Origin: Obelidium mucronatum
Taxonomy: Eukaryota > Chytridiomycota > Chytridiomycetes > Chytridiales > Chytriomycetaceae
DNA length: 15,534 bases
Reading direction: 5' to 3'
NCBI GenBank assembly: GCA_025765595.1
Contig: JAIVFH010000538.1
Span: forward strand, 1-15,534
The notes under the pieces are model-generated. The model was not told the DNA's origin and did no database searches. It worked only from the letters and a program-made list of their open reading frames with translations. The translations under genes and the position numbers were made by a program. This document shows, piece by piece, positions 1-8,810 of this stretch (position 1 is its first letter; each line of letters opens with the position of its first letter).

Positions 1-1
1 T

Positions 2-639
2 GGTAGTTCGTGGTACTCAATTCAATGTCCATATCGCAGTACTTGCAAGTCAGTAAACGGCGTTGATACCTGTTCTGGCTCTGGAGTACCACCTCCACCA
101 ACCCCAAAGTGAGGGTTACAGTTCGAATCCCACTCTCTGATACCAACTTTCACTTAGACAACCAAGAGGCCAAACTAAGACAACGAAAAAGGTGAATGAA
201 ATTAGTTTCTACTTATAATCTTCCAGATTTACAAGGTTTCTTACATAGACGGTCAAAACAAAGACTGTGAAAAAAACCATCCAAACCAAAGACAAAATCT
301 ACAGTAAGCTGGGAACTTCATTACACTCAAAACTTATACACACACATAGACCACAAAGAAAGCGACAGCCACCACTCCACCAAACCAAACAATGGGAAAC
401 CATGCCCAGTGACAGCGGACAACTCCCTCCTTTTACCAATTCCAAAAGGAAAAACTTGCGTGGACGTCAAGCACGCGTGCCAAACATACTGCTTTGACAA
501 CAAGTGGTATGAAATTCAACGTAACCAGTGTTTCTCGGAAGACCCTGTTAAAAGTACGGCCATTCAATGGTGTCAATGCAATAACGTCATTTACTATGGA
601 GTTGCTTTCGGAAAACCAACCACGGCCTGTCCCAAGTAG
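2..639 (+). CDS. Cysteine-rich protein with Lys/Thr linker, 3' part (partial)
   Basis: I do not recognise this gene. It is open from the window edge and fits four exons: 2-108, 158-191, 249-303 and 350-639. The three introns are 49, 57 and 46 nt (GTGAGG..TTAG, GTGAAT..ATAG, GTAAGC..ATAG), and all phases agree, giving 161 codons before TAG at 637-639. The protein starts with a segment holding three cysteines (around WYSIQC and GVDTC), then a proline run, then a linker reading KTTKKTVKTKTVKKT. It ends in a domain with eight cysteines (for example GKTCVDVKHACQTYC and QWCQCNN). This layout, two disulphide-type modules joined by a low-complexity linker, suggests a secreted or wall protein, but any signal peptide lies outside the window. 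The KxxK spacing in the linker recalls silica-associated diatom proteins; this is only an analogy. The exon structure is inferred. Without splicing, the first piece ends at TGA 110-112 and the last piece has no ATG. Confidence 0.55.
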
Positions 640-711
640 CAATCGTATTTTCTTTGATTTCAATTGGCATTTATTTGGTTTTCGAATATCAGCATAAAAA
701 GAAAAGTAGTT
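640..711. terminator. Convergent 3' intergenic gap with poly(A) signal
   Basis: Only 72 bp separate the stop codons of the plus-strand cysteine-rich gene and the minus-strand gene ending at 712. On the minus strand, AATAAA (plus-strand tttatt at 670-675) lies about 37 nt past the stop and is a plausible polyadenylation signal. The two transcripts probably overlap at their 3' ends. Confidence 0.45.
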
Positions 712-2324
712 CTAATCCTTGTGACACAATACTTGGTACTTTTCTGCCTTCACTTCCTCGCCATCGAAAGGCACTCTTGCGCAACCAAGGTGCGGTGCGA
801 CACCGCCAACAGCATATCCACCCTTATGGGTTTCAAAACCCAAAAAGGTTTCCTTTCCAACGGGTGCTCTAGCGATATAAAACAAGTTTCCGTCTTCTTC
901 AACTCCGGCAGCAACAGCGTTCTCTGGGACTTCACCATTTTCAGCAGCCACCCATTCAGTATCCGCCAAAGATGCAAGGACTTCATGACCATAATTGATT
1001 TGGACTTCGCGTCCAAAGTAATTGACATACGGTACTTTGTCCGTCGCACGGATTTTACCCAATCGAAAAGCGGAACCAATCTTGACACGAGCCACATACA
1101 ACTCGACGCCATCAACGTCTTCTCCGGCTTTTTGAGCGTTTGGTGGAACACCTCCACCCGGTGGCATATCGATCCAATGGTCTTGCAATCTCATTGATTT
1201 TATAAGCTTTTGTGCACGAGTGTCTTCCGGATTGGCGCTCAACGTGTCTCCGTTCTGGAGCAAAAGAACTTTGTCTTCCTTGGCATAGTAAACGATGGAT
1301 CCGAATTCTGGGACAACTTCGACAGCAAGTGGAGTGAATGTGTCGGGTGATGCTTCCTTGAATGTGCTGTGTCCGATTTCCTTGTAAATGATGGAAACGA
1401 GTTCTGAACAGAAGACGACTGTCTTTGGTTCTTCTTGTCCGGGGAAAAAGTTTGATGTCAATTTGGACCAGTATTGAAGATCTTCGTAAAGAGATTTCGA
1501 TGCAGAGGCAACAACGGGTAAAATGTTTGTGATTGGGTCTGATATTGCGCTTAGTATTTGTAAGAAAGGAAGACACATATTTGAGAACTACTTACAACCA
1601 AAGTCCTTGTACTTGTTGTACAAATCCAAAATCAAGTTTGGATTCTCCTTTAACCGTTGCTCCAAGAATGCACGGGCGTCAGGACTCAACGGACAGATTC
1701 CAACATCAGAGTCGCCTTCATTGACGACCGCAGCAAAGTCTCTAATTTGGGGACCCAAGTGGAAACTACCGACTTTTGTTGGATGATCCACTGGGAGAAC
1801 CTTGGAATCTTCGCCAAATTGTTAACGGAGGCCGCTCGCTTTCACTTGACACTTACAGACGTAACCAGCCACAGTCCCACTGAACACCGACTCATACAGG
1901 TACAGCTTTCCTTCTTCTAGACAATCCAACGGTAAGACTGTTTTATCAACAATGATTCCAGCATGCGTCCAGAGCTCTGGCAGACAGAAAACGTTTTAGT
2001 TCAAATTTCACAGATCGCAACTCTCACCATGAAACGGCTTATCGATCCGGGGCACAACTTCATGCAGAGTAATTTTCTTGATAATGTTTGCAACTGGATC
2101 ATTTCCCGCAAACAAGACAGCATCCAGCGGCTGCAGAAACAATGTTAACCAGGAAACAGGGTTCAACACCCCACCTTCAGCTTGTATGTTTGTCCTTCAA
2201 CCAAAGCCTCTGGCAGTGCATTCACAGTGAAGACTCCGAGAGTTTGCTCGGTTACTTCTTCGTCGTCTTTGGTTGTCAGTTCTTGGAACTTGTTTTTGAT
2301 CTTGTCGAAAAAGCCTCCAAGCAT
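712..2324 (-). CDS. Permuted papain-like domain + two DM9 repeats, copy A
   Basis: Five exons on the minus strand: 2324-2175, 2130-2028, 1976-1857, 1808-1596 and 1538-712. The introns are 44, 51, 48 and 57 nt, all GT-AG, and the product is 470 residues. The start was chosen because MLGGFFDK matches the start of copy C. The N-terminal half resembles circularly permuted papain-fold enzymes of the YiiX/NlpC-P60/LRAT type: a VLFAGNDP strand, then the candidate catalytic His89 in ELWTHAGI, a polar Glu in YLYESVFSG, and candidate Cys239 in VVFCSELVSIIYKEIG. The C-terminal about 155 residues form two DM9 (DUF3421) repeats, each with W, VP, AG, DG, LY.AR and a late YG or Y-VL. DM9 proteins of insects and molluscs include mannose binders. 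There is no signal peptide or membrane segment, so the protein is probably cytosolic. The substrate (peptide, lipid or amide bond) cannot be told. TAG is at 712-714. Confidence 0.8.
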
Positions 2325-2385
2325 GGTGTTTCGATTTTGAGATGTTTTTATTTATTTTGGTGCTCAATAATCGCTTCTCGATCCA
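2325..2385 (-). promoter_or_regulatory. 61-bp gap between copies B and A
   Basis: This gap must hold the 3' end of copy B and the 5' region of copy A. A T-rich plus-strand run at about 2345-2358 reads AATAAATAAA on the minus strand, a likely poly(A) signal for copy B about 30-40 nt past its stop. I see no clear TATA or initiator motif. The shortness suggests overlapping transcription units. Confidence 0.4.
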
Positions 2386-4008
2386 TCAGTTCTTATGGCA
2401 CAACACTTGGTAATGATGGGCCTTGACTTCTTCTCCAGCAAATGGAACTCGGGCACCCTTCAAATTACGTGCAACTCCTCCACAAGCATATCCACCCTTG
2501 TGTGATTCAAAATCCAAGAATTCTTCTTCGCCAACTGGAGCGCGAGCAATGTAAAACAAAGTTCCATCTTCGGAAACACCAGCCTCAACAGCATGCTCAG
2601 GAACCTCGCCACCTTGTGCCGTAACCCACTCGGTTCCCTCCAACGATGCAAGAACTTCATGACCGTAATGGATCTGGATTTCATGCCCAAAGTAATTCAC
2701 GAACGGAACTTTATCGGTAGCACGGATTTTACCCAATCGATAGGAACTTCCAATCTTGACGCGTGCAATGTATAGTTCAACACCATCAATATCATGTCCC
2801 GCTTTTTGAACGAGCTTGCTCGCAGGAACTCCGCCTCCAGGTGGAATATCAATCCAGTTCTTTTGGAATCGGAACGAGTTGATCAATGCTTCAGATCTTG
2901 TGACAACGGGATTCGAACTGACAGTATTCCCATTCTTTAAGCGAAGGACCTTGTTTTCTTTGGCGTAGTAAATAGTGGATCCGAATTCAGGGACAAGTTC
3001 TACTTCGAGCGGGCAAAACGTGTCTGGCGAGGCGGACTTGAAGGACGCAAGGCCGAATTCTTTGTAAATCACGGATACGAGCTCCGAGCAAAATATAACG
3101 GACTTTTTTTCTTGCTCATCAGGGAAAAGTTCAGCGCTCAATTTTTCCCAGTCCTGAAGTTCCTCGTAGAGAGACGTGGAAGCGGATGCAATCACGGGCA
3201 AAATATTGGTGATTGGATCTTTGTTTGGGAAATAAGCTATTGACCGAATCCAACATAAACGAACTTACATCCAAAGTCCTTGAATCGATTGTATATATTC
3301 AAGAGCAGTTTCGGCTCTTCCTTTAATCTTGCTTCCAAGAAGGCGCGTTCTTTTTTGCCAAGAGGGCAAATTCCAACGTTGGCGTCACCATCGTTAATGG
3401 CGGCTTCAAAGTCTCTCAGTTGCGGACCTAAATGACAGTCCCCTACTTCGGTAGGATGATCGACGGGAAGAACTTTGGAATCTGTAAAATAATGATTTTC
3501 AATTTTCATGGTTGGTTACACAGCCACACTTACACTCGTAACCAGCCACTTCTCCACTGAAGACTGATTCGTAAATATAGAGCTTTCCTTCCTCGAGGCA
3601 GTCTAGCGGTAGAACACTCTTGTCCACAAGGATCCCGGCGTGCGTCCATAGTTCTGATCAGTGAAACGTGGTCGGTCAAAATCTGATTAGTCGTGATCAA
3701 AATATAGTACCTCGGAACGGACGATCAATTTTCGGAACAACTTCATGCAATTCAATGGTCTTGATGAAGTTAGCAACGGGATCACTTCCTGCAAAGAGGA
3801 CTGCGTCGAAGGGCTGTAGAGATGTTAGATCTAACAAAACGAGTGACCCTACCCTACATGCCTTCAATTTGTACGTCTCCCCTTCCAGAACAACTTCTTT
3901 TGCCGAATTCGCAGGAACGGCTTTCGGTTTGGTTTGAGTGTCATCATCTGAGTCTTCTAAAAGCTTGTCGAACGCGTTTGAGACATCATCAATGATCTCA
4001 GACAACAT
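2386..4008 (-). CDS. Permuted papain-like domain + two DM9 repeats, copy B
   Basis: Five exons on the minus strand: 4008-3862, 3813-3711, 3653-3534, 3481-3269 and 3218-2386. The introns are 48, 57, 52 and 50 nt, at the same codon positions and phases as in copies A and C. The product is 471 residues. It keeps the candidate catalytic pair, His88 in ELWTHAGI and Cys238 in VIFCSELVSVIYKEFG, and both DM9 repeats (WIDIPPGGGVP onward, and TEWVTAQGGEVP onward). The N-terminus is the most divergent of the three: it begins MLSEIIDDVSNAFDKL and carries an acidic stretch EDSDDDTQT. Intron 1 has a GC donor. It is a multiple of three and free of stops, so if retained it would add 16 residues and still give a complete protein. 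TGA is at 2386-2388. Confidence 0.8.
3814..3861 (-). other. GC-AG intron 1 of copy B (or in-frame exonised intron)
   Basis: On the minus strand the junctions read TTGAAG|GCATGT and CTCTACAG|CCCTTC. Copies A and C have GT donors (GTGGGG and GTGAGG) at exactly this codon. Removal gives ETYKLK followed by PFDAVLFAG, matching both paralogues. The 48-nt segment has no stop codon in frame, so retention is also compatible with a full protein. The neighbouring GT (GTAGGG, 4 nt inside) would break the frame with this acceptor. Confidence 0.7.
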
Positions 4009-4127
4009 TTTTAAACTACTTTTTTAAACTTCTAGAATTTGTCAAGCAGGGAATGGAAAATGACAAATTCATGCACACAAAAAACAAAAAACAACAAAAA
4101 TACACCACCCATTACAAGTAATGGAAA
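4009..4127 (-). promoter_or_regulatory. Gap between copies C and B, probable promoter of B
   Basis: This 119-bp gap is A+T-rich, with plus-strand runs such as aaaaacaaaaaacaac (about 4079-4096) and cttttttaaac just upstream of the ATG of copy B. No recognisable TATA box, AATAAA or other named motif was found. Its roles, 3' end of C and 5' region of B, are inferred from position. Confidence 0.35.
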
Positions 4128-5753
4128 TCACTGCTTGTGACACAGCACTTGGTAATGATGAGCCTTCACCTCTTCCCCATCATATGGAACTCTGGCTCCT
4201 CCCAAATTTGGAGCAACACCTCCAACCGAATATCCACCCTTGTGCAAGTCAAAACCAAGGAACGAATCATGTCCGACTGGAGCGCGAGCAATGTAAAACA
4301 AGGTCCCATCTTCTTCAACACCAGCCTCAACCGCATGCGATGGAATTGATCCTCCTTCAGCCGTTACCCACACAGTGTCGTCCAAGTTGGCGAGGACTTC
4401 GTGGCCGTAATTGATTTGAACCTCGCGTCCAAAGTAATTGACATAGGGAACTTTTTCATTCGCGCGGATTTTGCCTAACCGGTAAGAGCTGCCAATCTTG
4501 ACGCGTGCGATATATAATTCAACGCCGTCGACATCTTCTCCGGCTTTTTGAGCGTTGGGTGGAACTCCGCCGGCTGGAGGCATATCGATCCAGTGGTCTT
4601 GCAATCGCAAAGAGTTGATCAGCTTTTGTGCGCGAGTTACGACGGGGTTCGCGCTCAAAGTGTCGCCGTTTTGCAAAAGAAGGACCTTGTCCTCCTTAGC
4701 ATAGTAAACAATGGATCCGAATTCTGGAACAACTTCGACAGCAAGTGGAGTGAACGTGTCTGGTGATGCTTCCTTGAATGTGCTGTGTCCGATTTCCTTG
4801 TAAATGATGGAAACGAGTTCCGAACAGAAGACGACAGTCTTCTTTTCCTTGTGTGGAAAGAAGTCAGTCGAGAGTCTGGAAAAGTATTGCAGATCCTCGT
4901 AGAGAGATTTAGATGCAGATGCAATCACGGGAAGGATGTTTGTGATTGGGTCTGAAGTGGTGCGTTAGACCATCGATTTTTATCAGTTATTGTTTCACTC
5001 ACACCCAAAGTCCTTGTACTGGTGATACAAATCGAGAAGCAAGTTTGGATTTTCCTTGAGTCGAGCTTCCATGAATGCGCGTTCTTGGGGACTCAACGGG
5101 CAGATTCCAACATCGGAGTCACCTTCATTGACAACCGCAGCAAAGTCTCTAATTTGGGGACCCAAGTGGAAACTACCAACTTTTGTTGGATGATCCACTG
5201 GAAGAACCTTCGAGTCTAAGGAGAGAGATTCGTCAATTTTGATGATGTTCATGCAGGTGCGCCAGCCACTCCTTACAGACGTATCCAGCAACTTCACCGC
5301 TGAAGACAGACTCATACAAATACAGCTTGCCCTCTTCTAAACAATCCAGGGGCAGGACACTCTTGTCCACAAGGATACCAGCGTGTGTCCAGAGCTCTGT
5401 ATCAATGAATCAGAAAAAGTGGGAAAACATGGATAGAAATGAGGCAGAACCATGAAACGGTTTCTCAATTCTGGGCACAACTTCATGCAACTCGATCTTC
5501 TTGATGAAGCTTGCAACTGGATCATTGCCGGCAAACAGAACGGTATCGAGTGGCTGCAATGGCATTTGTTAAACAGCCCGCCAAGGCTGCTGTTCCTCAC
5601 CTTCAACTTGTAAGTTTGACCTTCCAGCAGCGCTTCAGGCAATGCAGTGACAGTAATCAGTCCTGGCTGCTCCTCTGCGACTTCGGCAGTGGCTTGGTGG
5701 CCAACGGTGAGCTTTTGAAATTCGTTCTTGAGCTTGTCAAAGAATCCGAGCAT
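4128..5753 (-). CDS. Permuted papain-like domain + two DM9 repeats, copy C
   Basis: Five exons on the minus strand: 5753-5601, 5553-5451, 5396-5277, 5215-5003 and 4951-4128. The introns are 47, 54, 61 and 51 nt, all GT-AG. The product is 470 residues. Residues 1-51 hold an amphipathic start (MLGFFDKLKNEFQKL) and a short strand EGQTYKLK. Residues about 52-300 form the permuted papain-like domain, with His90 in ELWTHAGILVDK, Glu114 in YLYESV and Cys239 in VVFCSELVSIIYKEIG. DM9 repeat 1 covers about 317-384 and repeat 2 about 391-466, ending YQVLCHKQ. The frame is open further upstream to an ATG at 5855, but the paralogue starts argue for 5753. This copy is nearer to copy A than to adjacent copy B, especially in exon 4 and the Cys239 region. 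The activity is not known; a lectin-guided hydrolase or acyltransferase is an inference from the two domains. Confidence 0.8.
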
Positions 5754-6109
5754 CTTTTTTTCACAAAAACCATGAATGCACATGCATAGCTCAAAGGATG
5801 ATTGGCATCCACATATTTTAATTCCGCTAAGGCCCATCTGGCATTGTTCATACACCTCTTAATATTTTTAAAGAGCGAGGTCTCTTTGGAGCTGATATTA
5901 CATCGCTCGAAGAAAAACCCCGAAAGCGAGGGTTGCCCCAACTAGTGGCGAACGTGGTGATAAGGAAAACGGGAAAGTGGAAAGTGGAAAGTCAAATAAA
6001 CCTTCTCGAACAATCTGTTGACGGCAGACCACGTGGTATTAAAACACCAACAGAGGCTCGAGCGCTTCACATTCCGATTGCACTCTGAAGAACAAGGAGC
6101 AGTTGGTAC
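5754..6109. promoter_or_regulatory. Divergent intergenic region, copy C / K+ channel
   Basis: These 356 bp lie between two start codons pointing away from each other and probably hold both promoters. Visible items are a triplicated GGAAAGT-type direct repeat at 5971-5992 (gggaaagtgg, aaagtggaaa), a 10-bp palindrome at 6028-6037, and a weak AT stretch (tattaaaac) at about 6037-6045. No convincing coding frame was found. Confidence 0.4.
6028..6037. promoter_or_regulatory. G-box/E-box palindrome ACCACGTGGT
   Basis: This is a perfect 10-bp palindrome with a CACGTG core, 72 bp upstream of the channel ATG. CACGTG is the classic site for bHLH and some bZIP factors. A single hexamer core can occur by chance, so its use is not shown. 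Confidence 0.3.
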
Positions 6110-8389
6110 ATGTTTGGATCAATTGCGGCGGGAACAACAGCGGGTCTCCAAGAGGAAGATGCCCAGTCAATTGCAAACAGCGCCAGAAGGAGAAACAAAT
6201 CAAACCACAACTCGCCAGCCATTCAATTCCTGACGTCTGAGACGGGCGGCAAAGAACTCGAACCCGATGCAAACCCCGATGACATCTTGGCTCTCCGAAA
6301 CAAACTGGCCGATACACTGCCAAAGAAATCACTCCATGCAACGTTTAACCTGACTGACCATCCTATTAATGTCGACACTGCGCACGTGGTCCGCCCAGAA
6401 TCTCTGTACACGAGTGTTTTGGACTGGGACGAAGATGACGAAGAAGAACTCGAAACAGTGTTGGAAAGTTTCATGAAAGAGTTGCTTTTGGCGTCAGGTA
6501 AATGAAGCGAATTAGCGTAGCTGCAGAGCTTATGAATGATTAATGCGATGATTTACCTAACACCGCTTTATATCAGATGAATTTCCAGTTTGGAGAGCCC
6601 GCACCTACATTCGCCAATGCGCTGGAAGATTAATTCCATTCAAAATGCTGGACGTTGCTCTCATCACTTCGGCATACCTCTCGCTTTCCCCAGAAAACCA
6701 TCGCCGATTCGCGACTCTTCGGCTCTCTGCCCCTCTCTCTGTCGCAAAAATGTTTGTCGTCTCCAAAATTCAGAACGCGATCGCGATTGGATTCATTTTG
6801 GCATCCATTCTCCTTCTTTGTATCGAAACCGACCCAAAGCTGAATCCAAACCACTTCCAAGCAATTTTTGGCTTGGAATGTTTCTGCATGTTCTATTTTG
6901 TCTTGGAAATAGTTCTTCAGCGACTCTGTATTCGCATTGGGTTCTGGCAGTGCATCAAATTGCGGTATCCAAGACTCAATCTCCAATTGGCCAACTTTTC
7001 CCAACTCATTTATGTGGTGACATTTTCCGATGAAAAAGCGAAGCGCATCAATACTGGAGTCGAGAGCACTCCTCAATTTTTTCGTATCGATACCAAGGGT
7101 GAAGAAATGGACTATGAAAGCTCGCCTTCACATCCTTCGCCAGTGAGCAAAAGCCCTAGTAGTTTGGAAGCACGCCAGCCAGGATTGAATGCTTCTCTGC
7201 AACCGATACGTCTTCAAAGATTTCAGTTTCTTGATAACGATTATGTTCGATGGAACTGGATGATTATCGACCTGATTGCAACTATCCCGTTTTTTATAGA
7301 AGTAGCTGTGTATGCCATCAAAGCTTCTGTGGAAAACAGCGGATTTGGTGGATTTATTCATAGCATGTATTCATGGAACGGAGCGCCCGACGTGATTCGG
7401 TTGTTGCGGTTGTTTCGAGTTCTCCGTTTGTTGAAAGTAGGACAAAAAACTGAAAGGCTAAGAGTGATTTGGAAAGCCGTTGTAAATAGTGTGGATGGAA
7501 TTCTGCTATTATTCTTGGCCGTTCCTTTGATTGTTGTATTCTTCTCGTTCATCTTATTTTTCGTTGAGCTGTCAGCTGGGCAAGTGTTGGATGGGCAGTG
7601 GTACTATGCCGACGGATCTTTGTCAAAGTTTCAATCTATCGCTGATTGTTTTTGGTGTGTTGTGGTAACGTTGACTACAGTTGGGTACGGAGATTACACA
7701 CCAATGACTCCTGCTGGAAAGGTCGTGATGGCGGTAAACTTTTTTTTCGCATAATCCATCATCGCTTTCTTATTTTCTTCTATCTTGGCTAGATTGTAAT
7801 GTGGGTACGCATCTTGTTTTGGAAAAAGCACTTATTTTTTTACTTTGCCAGGATCCTCTCTCTTTTCATTATTGCATTTCCATTGTGCATGATTACTATG
7901 CAGTATTCTCACTATGCGCGTGTCGTTTCAGAACAAAAGCGGTTGCATAAGGAGACGGCCCACCGTCTTCGTCAACGCCTCAAATCAGCCAATGACGATG
8001 TCGCCTTTCATCCAACGATTACCGATGCAGATTCCCCGAAACCAGTAAACCGGTCCATTTTCAAGCGCCGAAGAAACAGTAAAGATAACCAACCCAGCAG
8101 CGTCGAAACGCTCCTGTCGAATTTTATTCCTGGAAAGGCGTTGGAGCGATTCGCAACCAATTCCTCTGTTCAAAGCTTTCAGCCCGCGAGGGAATCGGAA
8201 CCGAAGCCTTCAGCTAACTCAGATACAGTGGATTTTGCACTAAGCGGAAGTGGGACTACACCCAAGATTTCAAAGTTTCGATTTCCTTGTTACAAGTACA
8301 AGCCCTTCCGGCTATCTCCGCTACTTTTATTCCTTCACCTTCCTCAACATTCTTTTAAATTCTCGACCAATCACAGTGGACCACTATAG
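6110..8389 (+). CDS. Voltage-gated K+ channel, truncated by retrotransposon
   Basis: Exons: 6110-6497, 6577-7733, 7793-7800 (8 nt) and 7852 onward, with introns of 79, 59 and 51 nt. An in-frame TGA at 6086 fixes the start at 6110. Residues 1-about 150 are cytosolic, with an acidic run DWDEDDEEELE and no BTB/T1 domain seen. S1 is at about 196-212, S2 about 224-244, S3 about 355-377, and S4 carries R404, R407, R410, R413 and K416. S5 is at about 435-462. The selectivity filter TVGYGD (497-502) marks K+ selectivity, and S6 runs from GKVVMA (510-515) through IIAFP. A long low-complexity S2-S3 loop (ESSPSHPSPVSKSPSS) is unusual. After residue 663 the frame runs into the 5' LTR and stops at TAG 8387-8389, adding 33 LTR-coded residues. 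Pore and voltage sensor are intact and the C-terminal 215 residues are lost. The present product would be about 696 residues, if the mRNA is stable and not polyadenylated elsewhere. Confidence 0.85.
7793..7800 (+). other. 8-nt microexon in the S6 helix
   Basis: ATTGTAAT lies between two good splice borders: a polypyrimidine tract ending TTGGCTAG at 7792 and a donor GTGGGT at 7801. It links the phase-0 end of exon 2 (GCG|GTAAAC at 7733/7734) to the phase-2 acceptor TTTGCCAG|G at 7851/7852. Its inclusion gives exactly 19 residues from GK to the S6 proline (GKVVMAIVMILSLFIIAFP), the same spacing as the canonical Kv S6 pattern. Skipping it shifts the frame. Confidence 0.7.
8283..8287. repeat. Target-site duplication, left copy (ttcct)
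   Basis: The five bases just before the 5' LTR are repeated exactly at 14578-14582 just after the 3' LTR. Five base pairs is the usual duplication length for Ty1/copia integrases. The match can be stretched to six (tttcct) if the LTR is shortened by one base. Confidence 0.9.
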
Positions 8390-8457
8390 CTATCTCCACT
8401 TTCTCCAATTTTCCTTATAACGTTGGCAAATTCCCCCCAATTACTGCCATCCTTCAG

Positions 8458-8741
8458 TAATTGAGTCGTCGCCGCCGCCGTTCATCACCGTCTATCGTTG
8501 CTCACTACCTTGCAACGTTATCCAGGGTTAGCTACAGTTGTTTCATTCACTCATTATTATCTCAGAAGTATAGTCGTATTTATTTAAATAAATGATCCTT
8601 CAGTAATTGAGTCGTCGCCGCCGCCGTTCATCACCGTCTATCGTTGCTCACTACCTTGCAACGTTATCCAGGTAATTGAGTCGTCGCCGCCGCCGTTCAT
8701 CACCGTCTATCGTTGCTCACTACCTTGCAACGTTATCCAGG
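8458..8741 (+). repeat. Three 69-bp direct repeats in the 5' LTR
   Basis: Units lie at 8458-8526, 8604-8672 and 8673-8741. Each starts TAATTGAGTCGTCGCC and ends GCAACGTTATCCAGG, and they look identical. Units 2 and 3 abut; units 1 and 2 are separated by 77 bp, and both are preceded by atccttcag. Each unit contains a gtcgtcgccgccgccg simple-sequence core. Repeats of this kind in LTR U3 regions often act as enhancers, which is inferred here. Confidence 0.9.
8578..8593. terminator. 16-bp palindrome carrying AATAAA on both strands
   Basis: ATTTATTTAAATAAAT is its own reverse complement. It gives AATAAA on the plus strand (8587-8592) and on the minus strand (8579-8584). In the 3' LTR (AATAAA at 14354-14359) it could serve as the poly(A) signal of the element. 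In the 5' LTR it could end channel transcripts early. Confidence 0.45.
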
Positions 8742-8810
8742 TTACAATCAACTCCGCCTACCGACGTCATCCGTTCCGGCTGTTGCCGCAATCAATCATA
8801 TCCTGTCGTT

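Larger units (their letters stand above)
8288..8810 (+). repeat. 5' LTR (523 bp)
   Basis: It begins TGTTACAAG and ends CCTGTCGTT. It is repeated without visible difference at 14055-14577. It holds three copies of a 69-bp unit, a 16-bp AT palindrome with AATAAA at 8587-8592, and near the 3' end ACGTCA (8764-8769), the hexamer reported as a CO2/cAMP-responsive element in Phaeodactylum; a single hexamer is weak evidence. No clear TATA box could be assigned. The first 102 bases also supply an in-frame tail and stop to the channel gene. Confidence 0.93.

Noticed and set aside
120..160. tRNA-like phrase gttcgaatcc at 120-129
   Set aside because: It resembles a T-loop, but no acceptor stem or anticodon arm can be folded around it, and it lies in a well-supported intron.
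5751..5855. Earlier in-frame ATG for copy C at 5855
   Set aside because: Paralogue A begins with MLGGFFDK, matching MLGFFDK at 5753. The extra 34 residues have no counterpart and lie in the promoter region.
6630..7076. Minus-strand 148-codon frame
   Set aside because: It is a shadow of the channel exon coding S1 and S2, which has clear homology features.
7793..8389. A single intron with exon reading IVMWVRILFWKK into S6
   Set aside because: It is in frame, but it places 17 extra, partly charged residues inside S6. The microexon model gives the exact S6 length and two introns of local size.
8458..8741. CRISPR-like repeat array
   Set aside because: Units are 69 bp, two of them abut without a spacer, and both sets lie in LTRs of a eukaryotic retroelement.
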